DNA of 25,968 nucleotides from Chara braunii (lineage: Eukaryota; Streptophyta; Charophyceae; Charales; Characeae). Positions 18,196 through 25,968 of this stretch are shown piece after piece (the stretch's first letter is position 1; every line of letters begins with the position of its first letter). The translations under genes and the position numbers were made by a program. The DNA lies in assembly GCA_003427395.1 (NCBI GenBank), contig BFEA01000150.1, forward strand, positions 747,641 to 773,608. Reading direction: 5' to 3'. A model generated the notes under the pieces. The model did no database searches. It worked only from the letters and a program-made list of their open reading frames with translations, and was not told the origin of the DNA.

Positions 18196-18807
18196 NNCCN
18201 GCCTACNGCCNGACGCCCTTCGTCTCTNTCATTCCTCGCATGCACCCGNCGCCNGNTCCCGCCCCGATTCATTCNTCNATTTTTGCCACTNNGCCTCNGC
18301 ACCCGTCGCCCTGNTGTGCCAGCGNTCCNACTNCTACCCACAGTCGGATAGTATCCTACNGGCAGCCTTAGTGCTCGTNNGCAAGTCGTTCGCAGAGCGC
18401 CGTCNGACCGCGCCAGCNGTTTCTNANGGAAACTTCGGANGGAACCAACTACTAGACGGTTCGATTAGTCTTTCGCCCCTATACCCAAGTCNGACGAGGT
18501 AGTCNGCACGGCAGCGTTGCTGTTGCCTGATCCCACCGGGTTTTGCCCATCCGCTNCGCATGTACCTGCGGCAGAACCCCGGANAGGTTCATTCGCCGCA
18601 GTGCCANCTGCCCTTTTTCCCAGTCGCCTGCTGTTGGTACAATGCCNTACGCTATGCCCATTCGCTCCGCTACCTTGGCACTCCCGTCGGCCTCTGCCTC
18701 CGCAGCTCCCCGTCGCTCCCCTGCTCTTGCCACTGTCCANCCGTCTCCCTCAGCACANCGTGGCNCGACAGCATTCGGCCCTTCAAGCCTCTNACAGTCG
18801 GNCCCNN
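18196..18807. other. stretch with scattered single Ns
   Basis: Several dozen isolated ambiguous bases between 18196 and 18807, unlike the long gap at 11870. This is typical of consensus over collapsed, non-identical copies or of low-quality base calls. Frames called through it are unreliable. Confidence 0.85.
18413..18521 (-). pseudogene. antisense 28S rRNA fragment
   Basis: From CCAGCNGT through GGAAACTTCGGANGGAACCA, CTACTAGACGGTTCGATTAG, TCTTTCGCCCCTATACCCAA and GTCNGACGA, this matches the antisense of a strongly conserved part of the 5' half of plant 28S rRNA (sense GACTTGGGTATAGGGGCGAA). Similarity fades after about 18521. Flanking 28S on both sides is missing. Confidence 0.85.
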
Positions 18808-19448
18808 CCCAACTTTATACGCGCCGCCCGCGCGTCGGGGCCGTGCTACTCTCCTCTGTATCCGAGTCAACAGGCGACTCAGGATACTTGGTTTCACTCA
18901 GCAACCAAGTTTCGTCACCCGGATTCAGAAAGGGCTCTGTATTTCCACAGCTCGTGAGTGTCCCCTCTGTGTTTTCGCGTCCACATACAGGCACGATACT
19001 AATAATACTAGATAAAATTAGAAATATATATATATATATATACATATATTTATATATAAAAAAAAGCAAAACGGTAGTGAGGCAGGGACCTCTGCACCCC
19101 TCTTCGCCTGCCCGTCATCCCCACGCCCGGCCCCGCGGCAGTAAGAAGGCGAGGGGGATAGTCCCGCAGGCCCATCAACCCCTCAAGCCTTTTCGGCCCG
19201 CTCCTCCGTTCCCTTGCCGCATACTGTTGTCCTCGATCCCTGCGTCTGCTGCGTACCAGTCCGGTGCTGTAACCTATAGGGCTAAGCCCAAGCCTGGTAC
19301 CAGCAGGACTGAGTTGCCTAATAAAGAGGTAGCCCTCGGCCTTTGCAGCCAAGGAACCGCCCCACACCAACTTCCTAACCTGTACTCACTCACACGACCA
19401 CAAAAGGCCGTGCTGACTTCCCGACCGCGCCGTGGCCATCCTTACCCG
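18808..19448. repeat. unassigned, with (TA)n microsatellite
   Basis: A (TA)n tract with a short A-run covers about 19022-19066. The rest shows no gene. Around 19247-19316 nested complementary words occur (CAGTCC/GGACTG enclosing GGGC-TAA-GCCC). Confidence 0.6.
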
Positions 19449-19854
19449 GCGGAATCCATCAGATCCCATCATCTGAATTCCGCGTGCCTCCCCACCGGCT
19501 CAGTGAACCGTCCACCGTACCCCGCAGAACCAGAGAATTATACGCTCATAGGTTAGTCAGTTTAATCAAACAGAAATGACCTGCGTCGACCAAAAGTCAC
19601 GCCACGTCTGCTATTTGTAATCAAAACAAAGGGGAAAAATCATGAGCGCCTCAACTTGCGCGCCCATTCACCCTCTAATCTGGCCAAGTGCTTGGCCACC
19701 GCAGCCTTCAGACATCGTTGCGCCTTGCGCAACATACTCGAACTTTTAGACTTAGCTTGTTTTCTGTCGCTTGTAAAAAACAGGGCGGATACCCGTGTAA
19801 GGGTATTCGCGATGACAACTTACCGGACCATATTAAGCGACGTCCCCGTCGCTT
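19449..19854. repeat. hairpin cluster
   Basis: Inverted repeats: 19449-19483 (7 bp, offset, then 5 bp), 19681-19698 (TGGCCAAG/CTTGGCCA, 2-base loop), 19717-19733 (GTTGCGC/GCGCAAC, 3-base loop), 19785-19810 (10-bp stem including one G/T, loop GTGTAA) and 19835-19854 (AAGCGACG/CGTCGCTT, 4-base loop). Stems differ in sequence; there is no shared loop. Confidence 0.8.
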
Positions 19855-20147
19855 CGCAAGATCAAAAGTTATCAGTTCAACCACAACCCCAAAAATGCTT
19901 ATGAGCAGGGTAGCAATCCGATTAACCGACAAACCCAGGGTTGAGGTCTCCAATAATCCATGCCAGACACAACTTTACGCTGCCAGGATTCCAACATGGG
20001 TTTCCGCCATCCCAACACTCGGACGTCGAGGTACTCCTCACTGTACTACAGCATAAGTTCCACTGGATCTCTCACTGTCCTCTTCCCTGTGCCCTAGACA
20101 ACCGCCGACTCCTTGTTGTGTGCCCCCAGCCCTTCCCCTGAAACCAA

Positions 20148-20752
20148 GGTCGTGACTAGGGGCGCGGGCCCTAACCGAGACCTTTGAAGGCATTCTCTCG
20201 CCATCCTTTAAAAAATCTTTACATTAAGCACACGTAAACATACCCCATAAATCTCCACATAAACCTCCCTGCAGTCTAGAACAGGCAGACAAGGTCTCTA
20301 TCTTGGCCCACCATAGTCTGGGTGATCATTCCAGATCTACGACCCACCTCATTGGTATTTCGGTGGCAGTGCCTTCGCGGGTTGCGCTATGATAGGCTAT
20401 TCCTGATAAACATTCAATCAGGACTTCCTCAAAAAGACTCATATGACTCGACTCTTATCCCATGCCTCTCCGCAGGAGTAAAACCCTCCTAGGTGTTCAC
20501 TCCCCTTTAAGTCTTTACTCCCTTGGCCAGACGCATACCCTCTGCTCAGGTTGTGCCAAACAACGGCCAACACTAAGGGTTGCGCCTTAGTGATGCCAGC
20601 TATACCCCTCGCTGGGTCTCTTATAAATGTCCAAGATTAGCACAAGCGGTCGGACGGTGTGTCGCAACAACACAAGCCTACTGCGGGACTACGCATAGAC
20701 CTGTCGCACATAAAGGTATTTACCAGTCCCTCTGTGGGACAACACAGAGGGA
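20148..20752. repeat. hairpin cluster
   Basis: Inverted repeats at 20157-20173 (TAGGG/CCCTA), 20401-20423 (TCCTGAT/ATCAGGA), 20571-20592 (CACTAAGG/CCTTAGTG, loop GTTGCG) and 20727-20752 (10-bp perfect stem TCCCTCTGTG/CACAGAGGGA, loop GGACAA). Confidence 0.75.
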
Positions 20753-21657
20753 GCACGGCAACCTCTCCATAATCACAAAACAAAATCACCGCCTGACTCA
20801 CAAGGCCGTGACCTCCCAGCTTGATCAGAGCAAGAAAGTCACACATCTCGATGACATCCCTCAAAATGGACCACTTGCGACATCCAAAAATTCCACCAAT
20901 AACCAAACAAAATTTTTGGTCCCTCTCGTCAGTCTTTTATCACTTCGAATAATTTTTCATTTAACTGCCTTTTATATAAAGGAGGTTTCTCTTCAATAGG
21001 TCTTTTTCAGCCATCCTTCTCTTACTAGGATGGATTCTTCCATGACCTGAATCCAACACATCTTCCCTTTCTAAAGATGAGTCATTCAATCAAACAATGG
21101 ACTACCTTCTCATTCAGAGGTGTCCCAACCATAATACAATTCATATGAGGAGACCAACTCCTGGGTCTTTTGCACAATTTAAACAACAAAACATTCACAA
21201 TGAATTTTTGAGATCTTCACATCTCTTTTTACAAATACGAATTGCACCGCCTCCCCTTATACATTGCCTCATCTTTTGCCCAAGGGCAGATCAAACAAGT
21301 ATACCGAGGAGTAGACAGTTTGCTCACAATCACATTCACAATACACATGGCAAATGACATGTTTCTCACACATTGTCCACACAAACCCATCATACATCAG
21401 AGTATAACCACACATGTGAGAGAGATAAGTGATCGTCACATATAAAGAATAGTCCCTGAAAAAGCCTCATCATAATATACACTCAGGGAATAAAATGTCT
21501 CACACAGAAAGTGTCCTCAAATCATAGCTCACTCAACTCAAGCCACATCAAACTCACACTGACAACTATCCCTAAAATATATGCCAGGTCCGTTTCTCAA
21601 AGGTCAAGGTGTAGGCCACCTAAATATGTACATGCCTCATCTAGATCACCCTGATCC
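20753..21657. other. AT-rich, nothing recognised
   Basis: No credible gene or repeat on either strand. It lies directly downstream (minus strand) of the Gag-like trace, where a protease and polymerase would be expected in a normal element; I see neither. Confidence 0.5.
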
Positions 21658-24558
21658 TCAAAATCCCAGCTCAGTAGGAACGCAAGAGTTCAAATCTAGA
21701 CTATTAACAATCGTCAAAAGGTCCTCTAAGTCTGAGAGGGTATCACACAGAGCCTAAGCTGATGCCTCACAAGATATCCAACCAATTACATAGGCAAACT
21801 AGCCCTACTTCCTCATCTCTTCCTGGTTTTGCCTATATAACTGAGCCCTAATTCCATCTGCGGACTTCTCTACCATCCTACCTTGTCTATCGTACATCTT
21901 ACCCCCTGCCTTTGAGACCTTCCCAATTGCCTTATCCTCAAGAAACTCGAGACAATCCAGAGCCTGATGCACGCCCCCCTTGCAGTAGAATCATAATTGA
22001 TCAACCTTCCTCCTGAACTTCTTCTTCTTGGGCTGAGGATGTGGCGATGAAGGAGATCCTACCATAGTGCTGACAACCCAGTGCTGCTCTGATCGAGGGG
22101 CTGCAGTACTAACAACCTCCTGCTGCTCTATCCCAGAAACCGGTCCCCCAGACCCAGATCCAGTAGCCCAAGATCCCAGTCTGCTCCTCAAATCCCCTGT
22201 CACTGGGACGCACTCAGGCGCGCCCAACCTCTGAGGTCTCCTCTCGAGCATCTCTCCTGGCACCACCATGGGCTGCTCCTCAATCTTCTATAGCTCATAC
22301 TCAGGCGTGCCCAACCTCTGGAGCCCGCCCTCGATGACACCCTACGCCTCAATCCCCATCTCTCTCTCAAGAGGCTCCTCTATCCTCTGCTCAGGTGAAA
22401 ACAAACTCGTCTCCTCTTGCATAGTATGCACTGCCTCAAGGAGCACGCTCATGGATCCCTCTGCTGGGCCTTGAGCCGGCTCACTGCTAGATGGTGGTAG
22501 CCCCTCCTCAACTGCCAAATGTACCACTAGGCCCGCCGCTGCTGGAGGCAGCGTCGTGAGCTCGGTAGGGGCTCTGAACTCGAAGGCCTCTCTCTCCGCC
22601 TCCCTATGGGCTCTCGCCTCCTCTGGCTCCAGGATAACTCTCCCCATAGGTGGCTCCCGACGAGGCCCTGCTGCAGATAGCTGTCCTGGCAAACCCTGTC
22701 CTGACTGCCTCTGCTCTCCATGCCAGCTGCTCTCTGGCTTGTCCACCTTTCCCTGAGATTGCTGCCTCAGGCTCTCGATGATAGCTGCCTGACTGACCAC
22801 CAGTGCCTTCAGTTCCTGGATTTCCACCTCGATAGCCTCCTGGCGTTCTCCATGACCTTCCTTCTTTGTTTTCTTCCCCGCCAGATCGCTCTCCAATAAC
22901 AAGTGTCTGCCAAAAGTTGTCTTGGCCAGGAACTTGATTTTGCGATCCAATCTTTCTTCCGCCTTTCTTGCTATCCCAAACCCGGCTCTGATTGGCGAAG
23001 GAAGCTCCTCTCCTCTCTGTTCCCAGAAGTTCCTCCACATCTCTGGGATTTCCGGGGCCTTAGCTGGCGCGCTCGGTGACTGACCTGGGAGCGCTCCTGC
23101 TGCCTCTGATCTCTGCCTTTCCTGTTGCTGCTCCGGAAGTGCCCCCGCCGCCTCCAACCTTTGCCTCTCTTGCCATATCTCTTCTATCCTCCTGGTCCTT
23201 CTCGCCCTCTTTTCTTGAGTTGTTTCTCCAGCTGGCGCCCTCTCCCTCGTGCGGAGGTCGACCCTCTTCGGGATCTCTGCCTCCACCTCCTTCTCGGGCT
23301 GGCACGGCTCCTGGCGCGACTCTGCAGGTGCTGGCTCCTCCAAGTCTGGGTGCTCCAGGGCATGAGCTGCTAGATGTCTGTCAATCAGGGTCAAGGCCTC
23401 TCTCCTTACAGCTGCCTTCTCTCTCCTTCTTTCTGCTCTTCCTTCTGGCGAAGGAGCCTTTTCGGATGAAGGCAATGGGGCCTCCTCTCCCTGCAAACCC
23501 TCTCCTGCCTGGCGAGTGCTCCCTGGTGCATCCCCGAGTCTCAAACCCACCGCTGGCATCTGAGGGGGCTTGTCCTCCTCAACCTCTATCACTTCCTTCC
23601 CTGCACGTCTTCCCTCATCGCCCAGCCCTCTCTCTCGCTGAGTATCCCGGACCTCCTCCTGTGACACCTTCTCTCGTGGCATCTCCTCCTGTGGCACCTC
23701 CTCTCGTGGCACCGCCACTGCCTGCTCTCCATGCTCCTCACCCCGAGGCGACGCTCTCCACCGAGAGATGTCCAAATGCGCCTCCAACTCCCTCAAGAGC
23801 CCCTCAGACGTTGGCGGCTCCTCCTGTGTGCGTGCTGGCGACCTCCTCAGTCCACCATCGGTAAACCGATGAAACTCCACTGGTTCCGGTTCATACTCAG
23901 GATACGCTCCTCGCTCCTCACCCTCGGGCTCTGACTCCTGCTCTCTCCTAGCTAGGGTCTCGCCTCCCTGGGCTCAGGGCCCCTCTGCCTCTGACTCCTT
24001 TGACGCCTCTCAACTCTGGGTTGAGAGGGCTCTGGCCGTCGAAAGGCCTTTCTCAAATGTGCCCTGCAACTCTCCCAGTCCCGGGCCATGTCTCTGACCT
24101 GCCTAGCCAGTGGTCTTTCCGCCTTCCTGGTCCAGAGTGGTAGTGTCTGCATCCAATCGTCTCTCGGTATACCTTGCCCCTGCATGAACCGCTCAAAGGC
24201 GGGGATGAATTCCGACGCATTCGCAATCTCCAGGCGGATCTGCCCGTTATCAGGTTCTACAGGCCAGGGTCGCAGCTTCTGCATCCTCAACTCCACCTCT
24301 AACCTCGTCGTCGCCTCCCTACGGATCCGCGCAACGGGCTCCTCGAATTTGCCGACTCCCATCAACCTCTCAATCCCCTGGGTCACAGTCCAAGCCCATA
24401 CGCCGTGCATGCTCCCAGGAGTTTTCCAGGAATAGCTCGATGTCGTCACCATCGTACTCTGGAGTGCTCTCCCGATGGCGAGGCCCATGCCGCTCATATC
24501 CTCCTGATGCGCCCAACGGCTTCCGAGGCGGCCGTGTCCCCTTCCCTCCTCTTGGCAT
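21658..24558 (-). pseudogene. gag: Gag-like protein of a second retroelement, decayed
   Basis: The start chosen is ATG 24558 (MPRGGKGTRPPRKP). A capsid-like part follows (YDGDDIELFLENSWEHARRMG, then after a frameshift near 24390 VGKFEEPVARIRREATTRLE, NASEFIPAFERFMQGQGIP, WTRKAERPLARQVRDMARDW). A second frameshift near 23970 leads into the longest open piece (23880-22342, 512 residues): very rich in Glu, Arg, Pro and Ala, four pentapeptides of the type VPREE/VPQEE, a duplicated ERQR-EAAGALP segment, and helical coiled-coil-like stretches. The frame then continues past TAGs at 22342 and 22288 to a Lys/Arg patch and a CX2CX4HX4C knuckle whose first Cys codon is TGA (21993-21991), then three more TAGs, and ends at TGA 21658. 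Capsid-linker-knuckle order supports Gag; the family is not identified. Confidence 0.7.
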
Positions 24559-24757
24559 GGCTATCTTCGTAAAGTCAGACCTGCACAACAGGCGAAGGAG
24601 ACAACAGGCGAAGGAGAAAACACGCACACATTGGGGTAAGCAAACAGGTGATAATCAAAGCAAGCTCAGACCAGACCACACTCATGCAGCATGCATCCTA
24701 TCTGACCTACACACCCTATCGCTTCTATTCTAAAGGCAGTCAGATCATCCCTCTTAC
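24559..24757 (-). other. link between integrase and Gag-like frame, possible 177-nt intron
   Basis: On the minus strand, GAAGAG/GTAAGAGG (donor GT at 24757-24756, inside the integrase tail) and a pyrimidine-rich stretch with a duplicated 16-base CTCCTTCGCCTGTTGT ending in GTGCAG (AG at 24582-24581) frame a 177-nt segment. Splicing would put a stop just after the joined integrase codons and leave the Gag-like ATG about 22 bases after the acceptor. This is motif-level evidence only. There is no LTR, primer binding site or polypurine tract in this gap. Confidence 0.3.
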
Positions 24758-25968
24758 CTCTTCTCTCGCCACAAATTTCTTCAATCGCGTTCCAGATACC
24801 CAATCCTTCCACTCAATCTCATTTAGCTCCTGAATCTGGTACGCTCCGAAGTCTCCGACCCGTACGATTTCGTAGGGACCTAACCACCTCTTATCGAGTT
24901 TTCTGGACCACTGCTTCTCCAGCGATAAATCGTAGAGAACCACGACGTCCCCAACTGCCAAGGGCACTTTCCTCACCTGCGCAGACTGATCCCATCGAGC
25001 CTTATCATCCATATGGCTTCTCGCCACCTGATCAGACGCCTCCTGGATCCTTTCTTCTATCGCCCCTATCTGTCGCGCCCGAACATTGAGCAATTCTTTA
25101 AATGATAGGCTCACTTCCAGATCCTGGCGCCTCCATGTCTTAAGAAAACTCTCCATAGGGAAGGTGGTGTGCCTTCCATACCACAGCGTTGCAGGTGCGT
25201 ATTTGGTGGATCTTTTTACTGTACTGTTCTCGACAAAGAACACCGCCCTTAGGTACCTTGGCCATTGATTAGGCCTACCTTCGGTCTACTTAGCCAGGAG
25301 GCTCGTAATGGTATTATGTCCTCTCACCACGGGAGCATTTGCCTGGGGGTGAGCGGCCGTGGTGTAGTTGGTTACTCCACCATACCTTGATAATAATTCT
25401 TACACCTCCTGGCAGGTAAACTCCGATCCCCTGTCCATTACGAATTCCCTTACGAAAGGATAGCGCAGATAGTACTCCTCGATGCAGCTCACCAAGACTG
25501 GCCCGATCTTTGTGCGAATAGCACGCCCGTCTACGAAGCCAGACAGGTTATCGCACACATCGAAGATATAGTTATAGCCCTGATCCCCAAGCGGCATGAA
25601 AAGTAGATCGAAATGCACTACAACCCCCAACTCTCGCTCTAGCCTTGGATGCAACGACTCTCCTTGCCTTAAACGGGATCTCTCCTCGCAGGGTACGCAA
25701 GATCGGCAGAACTTTCCGACCATGTCCATCATCCCATCCCAGTAGTACAGCCTACTTATTTTGGCATATGTAGCTTGTACCCGTCGATGCCCTCCTGCAA
25801 TACCGTCATGGAGCGCTGCTATGACGTCAATGTGACGGTTCCTACCGCAGACGACTCTCCTGGGATTCCCCACTTCTCTCCTTACGAAAAGGTGGCCGTC
25901 TCCCACTAAGCAGCGCTGCAGCATCCTCTGAACCCTATCGCTCGCATCCCTTAGCCGCATTTCGCAAG
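24740..25968 (-). pseudogene. pol: Ty3/gypsy-type integrase, 5' end outside window
   Basis: One frame on the minus strand with two nonsense codons (TAA at 25400-25402, TAG at 25286-25288). The HHCC zinc domain is complete (ALHDGIAGGH and CRSCVPC). Catalytic core: Asp in VVHFDLLFMP and in EFVMDRGSEF; the residue 36 after the second Asp, in AHPQANAPVVRGH, is Val (codon 25325-25327) where Glu is required. The C-terminal part has KRSTKYAPATLWYGR, a helical segment, GDVVVLYD and the GPYEIVRVGDFGAYQI motif. It ends at TGA 24740 without a chromodomain. Upstream RNase H and RT would lie beyond 25968. Confidence 0.85.

Noticed and set aside
18133-19556. 337-residue and overlapping frames around 18.1-19.5 kb
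   Set aside because: They cross many single Ns and an antisense 28S fragment; the product has no recognisable domain.
13693-21440. Inverted copies of the 15-mer ATGTGACGATCACTT near 13693 and 21440 as LTR ends
   Set aside because: Similarity stops after 15 bases; a match of that length is expected about once by chance in a window this size.
23076-23864. 262-residue + strand frame
   Set aside because: Shadow of the Gag-like frame on the minus strand; Pro/Leu/Ser-rich complement of Glu/Arg codons.

Overview
The window looks like a repeat-rich nuclear intergenic stretch of a plant-lineage (streptophyte) genome, not a bacterial or viral one. Evidence: two decayed LTR-retrotransposon coding blocks, a lone LTR with a primer binding site of the initiator-Met type, microsatellites, an assembly gap of 138 N, a stretch studded with single Ns, and fragments of eukaryotic 18S and 28S rRNA. 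The style of the retroelement proteins (long Arg/Glu/Pro-rich Gag, chromodomain-type Ty3/gypsy pol) reminds me of the charophyte alga Chara; that is an impression from memory, not a search. I see no intact host protein gene.

Layout. 1-8793: one Ty3/gypsy chromovirus-like element on the + strand. Its 5' LTR is cut by the window edge (1-815), followed by primer binding site, leader, gag, protease, RT, RNase H, integrase, chromodomain, polypurine tract and a full 3' LTR (7830-8793). It is dead: frameshifts, several in-frame TAG stops, a 92-bp internal duplication and lost catalytic residues. 8794-10892: repeats and low-complexity DNA, namely a duplicated ~330-bp block, three tandem tRNA-like units, and long purine-only tracts. 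10893-11155: an LTR of a second family with its primer binding site and a short internal stub. 11398-11565: a degenerate 3' end of 18S rRNA followed by pyrimidine-rich ITS1-like DNA and the assembly gap.

12008-21650: about 9.6 kb without a credible protein gene. It holds many short perfect hairpins, a diverged ~578-bp duplication, a ~120-bp tandem repeat, an array of eight hairpins with one constant 20-nt core and changing but complementary arms, and antisense, rearranged fragments of 18S (17170-17253) and 28S rRNA (18413-18521). This is the most unusual part.

21658-25968 (minus strand): a second decayed retroelement. Read 5' to 3' on the minus strand, an integrase runs in from the window edge. 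Less than 200 bp later, with no LTR between, a long Gag-like reading trace follows (capsid-like part, Arg/Glu-rich middle, CCHC knuckle). Gag after integrase is the reverse of the usual order. Both integrases have lost the glutamate of the D-D-35-E triad at the expected spacing.

Nothing here works as a pathway. The window reads as accumulated mobile-element and rDNA debris, with a hairpin system in the middle that the debris does not explain.
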